A DNA stretch of 64,000 nucleotides from Candidatus Frackibacter sp. WG13 (GCF_900114655.1 NZ_FOTT01000009.1:1-64000); one strand, 5' to 3'; counted from the first letter of the stretch, positions 1-7,836 are shown. A program made the numbers and translations. Notes: a model not told the origin generated them from the sequence alone.

Positions 1-99
1 AAAAAATGGAAACTAATTTAAGCTAGAGATCCCCTAATGCATATGTATGAAATTTTTAAATAGTTAAAAGCAAGACCAGTAGTTACCAAGATGAACTTA

Positions 100-1338
100 T
101 TAACCTGCTTTATTTAAGACATCGTAGTCTGGAGTTTCAGGCAATTTATAAGCTGTTTTATCTCTCATCATAGCAAAAATAATATCAACTAAGCGACGTT
201 GTAAGCAGACTAAAGCAGATTTGCCAGATTTACCTTCGGCTAATTTTTTTTGGTAGTAGTTATAAGCAACTGGATTTTTGGGTTTACCATTTCTAGTAGT
301 ACTGATTTGTTGTAAGGCCAGCATATAAAAGGCATTGTTAAGATTACGACAACCATACTTTTTACGAGATGTGTGGCTTGATTTACCTGAACTGTGTTCA
401 GTCGGTGCTAAGCCTGAATATCTAGCTAACTGATTGGCTGAATTAAAGCGGCTAATATTACCGATTTCAGCAATGAATTGAGCCGCCAGGTTATAGCTAA
501 TGCCAGGCATGGTAGTAAGTTGATAAGGACTGTTATCAACCGCTTCTTGAAGCTCAGTCTTAATCTTTTCTAGTTGTTGGTTAATTAGCCGAAGTTGTTC
601 AATTAGCATAACAATAAGTTTATTTCTAGCTCTTACAGAAACATCTTGTTCTTGGTCTTTATCAACTAACGAAAGGATTTTACTAGCTTTATCATTGGAT
701 ATGTTTTTGGTCTGTTTTTTAAGGAATTTTTGTAATCTTTTTTCACCGTAATGCTTAAGTTTATTGGGATGAGGGAACTTTTTCCAAAAAGCTAAAGCAG
801 TCTTTACCTTAAAAGGGTTGCTAAAAAACTTCTCATAGTTAGGATATTGTTGATGAATTAAGTTATGTAATTGATTTTTAATCTGAGTTCGTTGCTTAAC
901 TAGCCCACGAAGATGATTATTTAATTGCTTAATAGCTTTATGATTACCGTCTTCATGAATGGTGGGTAACTTATCCCATTGAGCTAGTAATACGTTGGCG
1001 ATGGCTTCGCCATCAACTTGATCAGACTTATCAGGATTAGGACTATGTTGTCTTTCTCGTTTAGTTAAAGCAGGATTAACTTCTTTAACTTGATAATCCC
1101 TTTTAATTAACCATTGAGCTAAAGAGCGGCCTAATCCCTGGGTGTCTTCTAGACCAAAAACTAAAGTTTCCTGATTAGGAGTAAGAGTTTCAAGTTCTTT
1201 AATAAGTTCGTCAAAATTACTAGGGTTATTATGTGTTTCAACTACGCCAAGTTTTTGATGAAAGCAATTGATGACCACAGCAGTATGTTGATTCTTATGA
1301 GTGTCAACACCAACGAAGAGATAGTCTTGATAATTCAT
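100..1338 (-). CDS. IS110-family transposase
   Basis: A protein of about 412 residues that moves an IS110-type insertion sequence. The N-terminal RuvC-like DEDD domain starts with VGVDTHKNQHTAVV (Asp12) and has GLED at residues 62-65. The C-terminal Transposase_20 half carries MPGIS and the SGLAPTEHSSGK segment with the candidate catalytic serine. Length and both halves fit the family, and the frame is intact, so the element may be active. I chose ATG at 1338 because AAAGGAG sits about nine bases upstream; a TTG at 1347 would touch that site. IS110 members lack terminal inverted repeats and carry a guide RNA upstream of the gene, which matches the structured region at 1371-1623. Element ends were not determined. 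Confidence 0.93.
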   Translation of the reverse strand: MNYQDYLFVGVDTHKNQHTAVVINCFHQKLGVVETHNNPSNFDELIKELETLTPNQETLVFGLEDTQGLGRSLAQWLIKRDYQVKEVNPALTKRERQHSPNPDKSDQVDGEAIANVLLAQWDKLPTIHEDGNHKAIKQLNNHLRGLVKQRTQIKNQLHNLIHQQYPNYEKFFSNPFKVKTALAFWKKFPHPNKLKHYGEKRLQKFLKKQTKNISNDKASKILSLVDKDQEQDVSVRARNKLIVMLIEQLRLINQQLEKIKTELQEAVDNSPYQLTTMPGISYNLAAQFIAEIGNISRFNSANQLARYSGLAPTEHSSGKSSHTSRKKYGCRNLNNAFYMLALQQISTTRNGKPKNPVAYNYYQKKLAEGKSGKSALVCLQRRLVDIIFAMMRDKTAYKLPETPDYDVLNKAG

Positions 1339-1370
1339 GAAAATCAACTCCTTTAAAGATTATTTATTAA

Positions 1371-1623
1371 TAATCATCAGGCGAGTCCTGTTGTAGAAGC
1401 GTTGGTTCGCAGCGTCCTATCTATCGTCTCTGATGATTAAAAGGAGTGGGAGCCAGTCTTAATAAAAGCGTTACTTCAAAATCAATTGAAGCCGCAAGGA
1501 GGGATAAAGACTAACCCACTCCCTATTGATTGACTTTTTCAAAAATTAAAAAGCGAGTTGGAGTCCTCAATGGTACGAGCGTTACTCCTTGAAAAAGGAG
1601 TCGCAGAGGTACTCCACCTCGCT
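1371..1623 (-). ncRNA. putative IS110 bridge RNA region
   Basis: Directly upstream of the transposase are three consecutive stem-loops. Each has an outer stem (1371-1379 with 1431-1439; 1443-1450 with 1515-1522; 1552-1557 with 1618-1623), an internal loop, and an inner hairpin. Read on the minus strand, all three share the flanks TGCG and ACGC around the inner hairpin. Two-loop guide RNAs of this architecture and location are known for IS110 elements, where the internal loops pair with target and donor DNA. The assignment is by position and fold only; transcript ends are unknown. Confidence 0.6.
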
Positions 1624-1670
1624 TCAGGGTAATTATAACAAAATTTTAGACAAATGTTAAGGTGGAGTAC
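1609..1670. repeat. 11-bp inverted copy of a bridge-RNA loop segment
   Basis: GTACTCCACCT at 1609-1619, in the internal loop of the outermost bridge-RNA stem, recurs as a perfect inverted copy AGGTGGAGTAC at 1660-1670. The minus-strand RNA could therefore pair with DNA at 1660-1670, as a donor guide would pair with the left end of the element. This suggests the element boundary lies close to 1670. It is an inference from complementarity. Confidence 0.5.
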
Positions 1671-1681
1671 AATTATTTAAC

Positions 1682-1707
1682 TTATTAGTAAGATTTCTTA
1701 CTAATAA
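1682..1707. promoter_or_regulatory. perfect 12-bp palindrome upstream of 1732 gene
   Basis: TTATTAGTAAGA, two bases, then TCTTACTAATAA. The exact dyad lies 24 bases before the next start codon, where an operator for a dimeric repressor would sit. No terminator-like T run beyond the stem. Confidence 0.5.
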
Positions 1708-1731
1708 AATATCACAACAGGAGGGATTCTG

Positions 1732-2139
1732 ATGAAAGCTAAGAATCAAAATATAGGACTTAAAAGTTTCTTAGATAAATTAGAAAAGTATAAAGAGGAT
1801 AATATAATTTTTTTAGAAATTTTAAATACTACTGAACAGTATTTAGGTGAATACTTTAGGGAAGATAAACTGCAGGCCGAAACTTTCTTCGCCGGATTAA
1901 ATATTATCAATTCATGTAAACAAGAATTAAAAGAAATAGAAAGCACCTATATCAATCGACTACTCATTACGAAAGAACAGAATCAAGCTTTAAAAGATGC
2001 AATTAAAAGCTTAATTAATAAATTACATGACAGTACTAAACAAGATTGGGCTAGTCACGATATATACAATAGATTTAAAGAATATGTAGATTTTACACAA
2101 AAATTCTATTTAGATGATAATTATAACTTAAATAATTAA
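1732..2139 (+). CDS. unknown 135-residue helical protein
   Basis: I do not recognise a family. The product is 135 residues, rich in Lys, Glu, Asn and Leu, predicted mostly helical from its composition, with no signal peptide, membrane segment or cysteine cluster. The ATG follows a strong AGGAGG-type site (CAGGAGGGATTCTG). The gene stands between the IS110 element and hsp20 on the same strand as hsp20, with 118 bases before hsp20. The perfect palindrome at 1682-1707 may control it. It could be a small stress-related or accessory protein, but nothing in the sequence says which. Confidence 0.65.
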   Translation: MKAKNQNIGLKSFLDKLEKYKEDNIIFLEILNTTEQYLGEYFREDKLQAETFFAGLNIINSCKQELKEIESTYINRLLITKEQNQALKDAIKSLINKLHDSTKQDWASHDIYNRFKEYVDFTQKFYLDDNYNLNN

Positions 2140-2257
2140 AAATTGCTTAAGACTATGATTAAATTTGTACTCTACAATGACATAACTATCGGATAATTAC
2201 CAATATATTGGGGAATATAATATTAGAAAAAACAACTTAATTAGGAGGTCATACTAT

Positions 2258-2701
2258 ATGTCTTTAATCCCTCACGAGCCATTTAGACATCTTGAGAATA
2301 TTAGGCGTGAATTTGACCGTTTCTTTACAAATGAAAGACCTGGTGTTAAAGCACGTTTTGGACAAAATTTTGGTAATCCAGATATTGATATCTATGAAAA
2401 AGAAGGTGAAATTATAGCTAGATGTGACATCCCAGGCCTTGAAGAGAAGGAAGATGTTAATATTGAAGTTGACAATAACCTTCTAATAATTAGTGGTGCT
2501 GTAAATAAAACTAATGAAATTGAAGAAGAACATCTGCATAGGCAAGAACGCTTTTACGGACGTTTTCAGCGTTCTATAAATTTACCAACTCCAGTTTCAC
2601 CAGAAGGTGTAGAAGCATCATATAAGAACGGTGTTCTAGAAATTCACATGCCTAAATTACAATCTGATACTAGAAAAAGAATTGATGTTGATTTTCATTA
2701 G
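2258..2701 (+). CDS. hsp20: small heat shock protein, Hsp20/alpha-crystallin family
   Basis: A 147-residue ATP-independent chaperone that holds unfolded proteins in the cytoplasm. The alpha-crystallin domain spans about residues 38-140: it begins with NPDIDIYEKEGEIIARCDIPG, and contains the family's C-terminal strand motif GVLEIHMPK. The N-terminal arm has the usual LRREFDRFF-like amphipathic segment (IRREFDRFF). Length is normal for bacterial Hsp20. The start is supported by TTAGGAGGTC eight to nine bases upstream. A terminator follows immediately, so the gene ends its transcript. Confidence 0.95.
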   Translation: MSLIPHEPFRHLENIRREFDRFFTNERPGVKARFGQNFGNPDIDIYEKEGEIIARCDIPGLEEKEDVNIEVDNNLLIISGAVNKTNEIEEEHLHRQERFYGRFQRSINLPTPVSPEGVEASYKNGVLEIHMPKLQSDTRKRIDVDFH

Positions 2702-2742
2702 GTTAATATTTATTAACCTGCCCCTTTTTAAGGGGCTTTTTT
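2701..2742 (+). terminator. terminator after hsp20
   Basis: GCCCC (2720-2724), a seven-base loop, GGGGC (2732-2736) and a T run to 2742. Just before it is a second palindrome, GGTTAATA-TT-TATTAACC at 2701-2718, starting at the last base of the stop codon. Confidence 0.85.
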
Positions 2743-3024
2743 ATTAGCAAACACTTTTAAAACTAATACTGTAATATCACTAACATCAATAAAACACAAA
2801 GTAAAAAAATAATATCATTAGAGAATATTTTAAAAACAATATAGAATTACAAGCAAAAAACTTGATAGATTTATTATGCATTCTAATTTCCATTTCATTA
2901 TTCTAGATTATTATTATTTATAACTTTAAAATCATTTCATCCGATTCCTCAAATTTTAACTTCTCATAAATATCTCCATCTTCTTTTGAAGAAAACAATC
3001 TTATTGTTTATGGTAATATAGAAA
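2743..3024. other. AT-rich gap with no clear gene
   Basis: No gene is supported. On the minus strand a 26-codon frame (2918-2998, ending KLKFEESDEMILKL) has coding-like composition and may be the tail of a decayed gene interrupted near the IS21 relic, but it is too short to call. Confidence 0.4.
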
Positions 3025-3118
3025 TGTACACCCTAAAATGGAAAAAGTCCTTGCCAACATCCCGAAAAAAGTATAAGCTCTAAGTATACAATCAAATACA
3101 CAAAGAGATCATAAAAAG

Positions 3119-3336
3119 ATGCTAGAAATGACTCAAATTAATTATATCAGAAGTACGACTGATTTAAAAGACGAAAGTTACAATAAAATCGCTAGTGTTT
3201 AGGAATTGACCGGAGAACTGTTAGAAAGTATGCTGAAATGGAGGATTTATCTCCAAAAATAACGACTCACAAAAGAAAAGCATCAGTAATAAATCCTGTA
3301 AAACCAATTATTATGGAATACAGTCTTAGGAGATAA
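3119..3336 (+). pseudogene. istA fragment (IS21 transposase N-terminus), frameshifted
   Basis: The frame from ATG 3119 reads MLEMTQINYIRSTTD and stops at a TAG near 3200. A second frame from 3202 continues with GIDRRTVRKYAEMED, the helix-turn-helix typical of IS21 IstA proteins, and runs to TAA at 3336. One base shift therefore broke the gene before or after the larger deletion. Non-functional. Confidence 0.75.
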
Positions 3337-3454
3337 TAAATTAACAACAACCATGGTAGACCGTTTAATCCATCATGCTCAAATATTAGTTTTTAAAGAT
3401 CAAGGTCATAGATTAAAGCATTCTGTACTTAAAAAAGAAGTTGGAATCAAATAA
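3329..3454 (+). pseudogene. istB C-terminal fragment (IS21 helper ATPase)
   Basis: A 41-codon open stretch with the characteristic IstB ending: GDNKLTTTMVDRLIHHAQI, then a RLK motif, ending at TAA 3452-3454. The Walker motifs and all upstream parts are gone. Its junction with the istA fragment at about 3329-3336 marks the deletion. Confidence 0.75.
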
Positions 3455-3530
3455 CTAAACTAGGATTTGGGATGTTAGCGAGTTGTACAATTTTTAATTA
3501 GTAAACACACTAAAATCTCAGTAATAAAAA

Positions 3531-4235
3531 TTATTTTCTAAATTCTTTCAATTTTTCTTCATAAATTCTGGAACCAATCTGATATTTAGTTGACTTTAAA
3601 CTATTTAAATGACTAATAAAATCATTATCTATAACTTCATTTAAGACATTATCATTATAAAAAAGCCCAATAGCCTTAACCATATACTTAATGTCATCAT
3701 AGTTCTCTCTATTATACCATTCAAGTGTAATAGAAAAATGATCTTCTAATGTTTTTTCAACATCCACACCTGTTGATTCTAAAGAATATGTTCTGCGTTC
3801 TGGATTTGCACAATAATCTTTACCCTGTTTAAAATTACATCTACTATTACATCCCATACAAAACCCATTATTTAAAAATACTATATTCTCATGACTATCT
3901 CTTATTTTATAACCAAGATTAGTTAATAAGTTAGACAAAATTACATCTTGAAATCTATAATGAATATAATAATTATTATTATCTTTTACCTTTTGTGATT
4001 TAAATTTAGATTCTAATTTTGCATAGATAATAATTGACTCCTGCATTTCATTAATAACATCTTTGAAGTTGGGTGCTAAAGGGGGACAACCTCCTCCTTT
4101 ATTAAAATTACCACAAGAACGACATAGACTTGTTATTCTTTTATAGTCAAATATAATATCCTGTGATTTCAAGAACTTATAACCAATTTCAATTGGATAG
4201 CTTTTACCTTGCCCTGTTGTATATAAATAGTTCAT
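3531..4235 (-). CDS. DUF2284 cysteine-rich metal-binding protein
   Basis: A 234-residue soluble protein of the DUF2284 family, whose biochemical role is unknown. Two cysteine clusters are visible: CRSCGNFNKGGGCPP near residues 37-51, the family hallmark, and CMGCNSRC...C near residues 127-145, both suited to Fe-S or zinc binding. It starts 12 bases after the stop of the dCTP-deaminase-like gene and ends a probable three-gene operon with it and the small membrane protein at 5078. The context, with a tail-anchored nucleotide-fold protein, differs from the usual metabolic settings I associate with this family, so function is left open. Confidence 0.8.
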   Translation of the reverse strand: MNYLYTTGQGKSYPIEIGYKFLKSQDIIFDYKRITSLCRSCGNFNKGGGCPPLAPNFKDVINEMQESIIIYAKLESKFKSQKVKDNNNYYIHYRFQDVILSNLLTNLGYKIRDSHENIVFLNNGFCMGCNSRCNFKQGKDYCANPERRTYSLESTGVDVEKTLEDHFSITLEWYNRENYDDIKYMVKAIGLFYNDNVLNEVIDNDFISHLNSLKSTKYQIGSRIYEEKLKEFRK

Positions 4236-4247
4236 TAGTCTACTACC

Positions 4248-5066
4248 TTAACCTCCCTGTTGAAAAATTTGTGACATTAAAGTTCCAAATAAAGCAATTA
4301 TAATTCCCACAAGAATTGAACCATACATTTTTAATTTCGATTCCAAATTATCAATCCGGTCATTATTCTTAGATAATGAAACACTAGAACCTTGTATCAT
4401 AGATATAAATTCTATAGGTATATTTTTATATCCTTTTCGCTTAGAAAATATTTCATCCTTATCTTTATCATTAAGAATTTCTCTTAGTCCATCAGGCATC
4501 CAAGAGCCTTCATCTTTTACATCATTATCTAGTTGTTTTAAATTATCTGTTAATGTTAAGAAAAAAATCATAAAAACTGGTTTGCCCTGCTGCATAATTA
4601 TATCGTCTGGTCCTGCATTATATACTGAAAAAATTAGTTTCCCTTTATAACCAGGATCCACATGAAATCCTGAAATATTAACTAATCCCATTTTCTTATA
4701 TTTAAATCTTACAGATATAAAACCCATTAAGTCAGAAGGAAGGTTAATTATTTCTTCGGTTTCTAATAAAGCAAAATCTCCCGGTTCAATTGTTAAGTAT
4801 TCCTCTTTTTTTAACATAATAGGTTTTTTAGAACCAGTTATATACGCCTCCTTTCCCAAATTTAAATCAATCTGCCACCCCTTAAAATTATCACTTTTTA
4901 TCCCTTTGTAACAATTTGGATTACAAGTCTCCTGTTTATATTTTTTATCTTTCCCATCACAATATCCCCATTCTTCACAAGTAATTAAAGGAGCTTCTTT
5001 ACCTTCACCAATTATTCTTTTAATAAATGTTTTCCCCGATATAACTCCTGATTCTTTATTATTCAT
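4248..5066 (-). CDS. dCTP deaminase/dUTPase-fold protein with Cys4 insert and C-terminal membrane anchor
   Basis: 272 residues. Residues 115-152 carry the trimer-fold signature of the Dcd/dUTPase superfamily (GLVNISGFHVDPGYKG, then VYNAG). In catalytic dCTP deaminases a Ser-Ser-x3-Arg follows the conserved Arg and a Glu precedes FYN; here these positions read RFKYKK (120-125) and Ser147, so deamination is unlikely. Residues 30-52 hold four cysteines (30, 36, 48, 52), a possible zinc site absent from ordinary Dcd. A coiled stretch (about 230-246) leads to one membrane helix near 247-268 and a short tail, so the head faces the cytoplasm. It follows the small membrane protein by 11 bases. A nucleotide-sensing or structural role is inference. 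Confidence 0.7.
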   Translation of the reverse strand: MNNKESGVISGKTFIKRIIGEGKEAPLITCEEWGYCDGKDKKYKQETCNPNCYKGIKSDNFKGWQIDLNLGKEAYITGSKKPIMLKKEEYLTIEPGDFALLETEEIINLPSDLMGFISVRFKYKKMGLVNISGFHVDPGYKGKLIFSVYNAGPDDIIMQQGKPVFMIFFLTLTDNLKQLDNDVKDEGSWMPDGLREILNDKDKDEIFSKRKGYKNIPIEFISMIQGSSVSLSKNNDRIDNLESKLKMYGSILVGIIIALFGTLMSQIFQQGG

Positions 5067-5077
5067 TTAAACCACCT

Positions 5078-5293
5078 CTACTTATTAATATAATAAATAT
5101 GAGTCAATTGTGGCAAGATCCAAACACTTGTAGCAAACATAATTAATAATATTCCAATTATAATCACTATCAATAATACTGTTCTTACATAAAAAGTAGT
5201 CAATTCATAATTAACTCTAATATCATCATCATCATTTTCTTCTTTTCTTGCAAAAAAAACCAAGATAATTGCAAATAACACTAGCAATAACAT
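5078..5293 (-). CDS. small two-helix membrane protein
   Basis: 71 residues from ATG 5293: a first hydrophobic segment (residues 1-14), an acidic turn ENDDDD, and a second membrane helix (about 37-59). No family recognised. No ribosome site stands at a good distance from this ATG. An in-frame ATT at 5323 lies nine bases after AAAGGAG (5333-5339) and would add ten residues, completing the first membrane helix; ATT starts are rare, so I keep the ATG coordinates and flag the alternative. It leads the operon with the two genes downstream. Confidence 0.6.
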   Translation of the reverse strand: MLLLVLFAIILVFFARKEENDDDDIRVNYELTTFYVRTVLLIVIIIGILLIMFATSVWILPQLTHIYYINK

Positions 5294-5381
5294 ACTAAAA
5301 AGTAGGCCTTCCGTTGTAGTAATATTAAATCACTCCTTTATACATTATTTACTTAAATTAAATATATTTACATTACATATC

Positions 5382-5408
5382 AAAAAAAGGAACCAGTTTT
5401 CTGGTTCC
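5382..5408 (-). terminator. terminator after radical SAM gene
   Basis: GGAACCAG, four-base loop, CTGGTTCC, then seven T on the minus strand. It separates the radical SAM gene from the three-gene operon that follows. Confidence 0.9.
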
Positions 5409-5411
5409 CGA

Positions 5412-6422
5412 TTAGAGATTAGATAAAATTTGACAGCCTGGTTCAGGCCCAGTAGCGATATCATTATATGTCAGCCATCTTTGCCCAGGACATCCTGCTT
5501 GACAAAGATCTAATTTGTGGCAATTATTACAATTATTTATTTGTTTAAGGTCTAAGTCTCTAAGGGCATTTAATTGTTTATCATTCCACCAAATATGATA
5601 TAAAGTTTGCTCTTTTATGTTACTAACATTCGGATCTGATTTAAATGCCTCACAAGGATGAACATCACCATTAGGACTTATTAATATCTTATTTTCTCCT
5701 GCAGAACAACTACTGGCCTCATTGAGAAAAAGACATTTATATGGTGCCCCTTTTCGAATTCTATTTATGCCACTTGTTTTTTCTACCTTCTTAATACTTT
5801 CTTTCATTTTAATCTCTTGCTGTCTAGTCATTCGAAGTCCATCATTGTCAGAATATCTTCCATGGGGTACAAGCCTCAGCAAAGAAATTTCATTTATTCC
5901 CATGCCTTCGAGTAGTTTGAGCATTGCAGGAATTCTCTTATAATTGATACTCATCGGTACAGTATGAACTTCCGTTTCTAAGTTAAATGATAATGCACTT
6001 TTTATTGATTGCAAAGTAATATTAAAACTACCATTTACGTCAGTAATTCTATCGTGAATATCTGCACTATCAGAAAACAAACTAAAAATAATTTTATCTG
6101 CATATTCTTTAATCATTTTTATTTGATCATTATCTAAAGGCTGTTTATTATTCATTACCCCTGAACTATATATACAAGTCTCATATTGAAGTTCATTAGC
6201 AGTAATTAAAATTTCTTCTATTTGAGGATGAAGTAGTGGCTCTCCTCCTGATAACGAAAGATATTCAGCGTTAAATTCCTTAGCGGTATGCAATATTCTT
6301 TTAATAGTATTTAAATCCAAAAATGTGCTTTTGAATGGGGTCGCTTCAGTAGAGCAGTGTTTGCAAATCAAATTACACCTGTCCGTAAGTTCTATGCCAA
6401 TAGATTTAATTTGATTATACAC
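5412..6422 (-). CDS. radical SAM/SPASM-domain enzyme, substrate unknown
   Basis: About 336 residues. The SAM-cleaving [4Fe-4S] motif is CNLICKHC (Cys16, 20, 23), followed by the SGGEPLLHP strand of the core. The C-terminus is a SPASM domain with auxiliary-cluster cysteines: PNGDVHPC, then CNNCHKLDLCQAGC and a final Cys near the end. SPASM enzymes usually modify peptides or proteins, as in AlbA, PqqE or anaerobic sulfatase maturases. No short precursor gene is visible beside it, and its own terminator isolates it. I chose GTG 6422, after GGGGGTG six bases upstream; an ATG at 6476 lies inside a perfect palindrome and has no ribosome site. Confidence 0.85.
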   Translation of the reverse strand: MYNQIKSIGIELTDRCNLICKHCSTEATPFKSTFLDLNTIKRILHTAKEFNAEYLSLSGGEPLLHPQIEEILITANELQYETCIYSSGVMNNKQPLDNDQIKMIKEYADKIIFSLFSDSADIHDRITDVNGSFNITLQSIKSALSFNLETEVHTVPMSINYKRIPAMLKLLEGMGINEISLLRLVPHGRYSDNDGLRMTRQQEIKMKESIKKVEKTSGINRIRKGAPYKCLFLNEASSCSAGENKILISPNGDVHPCEAFKSDPNVSNIKEQTLYHIWWNDKQLNALRDLDLKQINNCNNCHKLDLCQAGCPGQRWLTYNDIATGPEPGCQILSNL

Positions 6423-6466
6423 TCTTCTCACCCCCAATATAATTTGCAGCCTCACCTTATACTTTT

Positions 6467-6510
6467 TATATAACATATATATATTAAATTTAATATATAT
6501 ATGTTATATA
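6467..6510. repeat. perfect 44-bp AT palindrome
   Basis: A 22-bp arm and its exact complement meet at 6488/6489, with one G-C pair on each arm. It lies in the 318-base gap upstream of the radical SAM gene and could be an operator, cruciform or terminator without T run. The rest of the gap (6511-6740) is AT-rich and I see nothing else in it. Confidence 0.8.
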
Positions 6511-6740
6511 TTTATTATAATTCATGATAAATTAAAATATTCCTTCAAAAAACTAAGCTTTTATGATGATAATTTCATCAAATACTATTATATGCGCTTA
6601 TAATTGTGGATTTTGTAAAAATATTTTCAATAAGAAACTGCAACTAACCTCTCAATTAGCCACGGGTAAAATTAAAATCTTACATTATATTTAGCTGAAT
6701 AATTATCATTCTTGAATTCTATCTCATTAACAATACCTTT

Positions 6741-7475
6741 TTAATTCTTCAGATTTCTATTATATTCTTGATATGTAGGAGGGGTAACCTCTGTCAAATC
6801 TTTACCAACATGAGGACGAAAAATCAAATTTAAGCCTACCCTACCTATTGTCCAATCAGAATCATTTTTATTAGGCGACAACATGTGATATCGTCTAAGT
6901 ATTTTATATTGTTCTTCTCCATACTCAGCACTCGTATATACTCCTTCAATACGAATGAAATGAGAAGTATTTTGTTCTCCACATAAATTTTCTAGATGAA
7001 TTCTAAATGGGTATCGGTACACATGTGGTTCTGAACTAACTTCTAAATTTAAATTTAATTTTGCAAACCAATAATTATCAAATTCTTCTTCAGTCAAATC
7101 CCCAAATTTAGAAATCGCAGTAATACTAGAATAAGAAGCATATTGTTTTCTTTTTTGATCTTCTATTATCATATATGCAGTACCCCTAGTAGCTAATTCT
7201 CCAGTATTCCAAACTTTTAATACTAAATGATTATTTTCATCAAGTTCAATTTTCATATCTATTCTTGGTCGATTTTCTCTATGAACCCATCTTATTTCTT
7301 TATATGCTATTACAGCCAACCATATAGTCCCAATTGCAATTCCTAAATTAATTGGTAAGCTAAGTGCTGACTCCCAATTCAAATTCAATTTATAGTGCAT
7401 TAATATAGGAGAAAATATAAGTATAATGCCCAAAAACCATAATATGACTAATTTCTTTTTAAGTGTTTTCAGCAT
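6741..7475 (-). CDS. unknown membrane protein with cytoplasmic beta-rich domain
   Basis: 244 residues. Two membrane helices near residues 9-27 and 40-58 are followed by a soluble domain of about 180 residues. The first part, with LVLKVWNTGELATRG, resembles the immunoglobulin-like sandwich that follows two-helix anchors in many uncharacterised bacterial proteins, but I cannot name a family. The ATG at 7475 has GGAGA about eight bases upstream. It is flanked by the radical SAM gene and tRNA-Sec, and the accessory character of the region suggests a recently acquired gene. Confidence 0.7.
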   Translation of the reverse strand: MLKTLKKKLVILWFLGIILIFSPILMHYKLNLNWESALSLPINLGIAIGTIWLAVIAYKEIRWVHRENRPRIDMKIELDENNHLVLKVWNTGELATRGTAYMIIEDQKRKQYASYSSITAISKFGDLTEEEFDNYWFAKLNLNLEVSSEPHVYRYPFRIHLENLCGEQNTSHFIRIEGVYTSAEYGEEQYKILRRYHMLSPNKNDSDWTIGRVGLNLIFRPHVGKDLTEVTPPTYQEYNRNLKN

Positions 7476-7602
7476 GTGAAAGTCTCCTTAATATGTAATC
7501 ATCAACGTATTATACTTAATTATCCTATTCTACTTCAATAATCTAAATCCTTTATTCTAAACAAACAAAAAATACCCGTTATAGAATAAATAATCAAAAA
7601 TC

Positions 7603-7630
7603 AAAAAGACAGCACTCATAAAAGTGCTGT
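7603..7630 (-). terminator. terminator after tRNA-Sec
   Basis: ACAGCACT, six-base loop, AGTGCTGT, then CTTTTTGATTTTT on the minus strand. It ends the selA-selB-selC transcript. Confidence 0.85.
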
Positions 7631-7657
7631 AATCCCTATCATGTCAAGGTTTATTAA

Positions 7658-7758
7658 TGGCGGGAATGTGTAGGAATCGAACCTACCGCGGACAGATCAA
7701 GTCTGGCCCGCCAGCGGATTTGAAGTCCGTGGTGCCCACCAGGGGCACAGCCATTCCC
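7658..7758 (-). tRNA. selC: tRNA-Sec (anticodon TCA)
   Basis: A 101-base tRNA with encoded CCA. The anticodon stem-loop GGACTTCAAATCC gives TCA, reading UGA. It has the features of tRNA-Sec: long acceptor branch, long variable arm (GGCGGGCCAGACTTGATCTGTCC region) and the selenocysteine-type D arm. It lies 78 bases after selB on the same strand. Confidence 0.97.
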
Positions 7759-7836
7759 TCTATTAATTATTAAATTGCATCAATAATTATATCCTCTTTA
7801 TTTAAATTTGTCAAGAGAAAAAGATTGGAACTACAG

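Larger units (their letters stand above)
3025..3489 (+). mobile_element. IS21-family deletion relic
   Basis: A 465-bp remnant bounded by inverted ends: TGTACA...AACATCCC on the left (3025-3063) and, on the other strand, TGTACAACTCGCTAACATCCC-like sequence on the right (3469-3489). IS21 elements carry long TG...CA ends and two genes, istA and istB. Only the istA start and the istB tail remain, so an internal deletion removed nearly all of the coding sequence. Confidence 0.8.

Noticed and set aside
1371-1623. CRISPR-like array
   Set aside because: The three units differ in length and each folds as a long stem with an internal loop; they share only short flanks around the inner hairpin.
2918-2998. 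Short minus-strand gene fragment
   Set aside because: Only 26 codons with a stop just upstream and no recognisable family.
4248-5066. Active dCTP deaminase or dUTPase
   Set aside because: The Ser-Ser/Arg segment and the catalytic Glu position are replaced (RFKYKK, Ser147), and a membrane tail is added.
5412-6422. Prokaryotic viperin
   Set aside because: The cysteine motif and the C-terminal SPASM clusters fit peptide-modifying enzymes; viperins lack SPASM.
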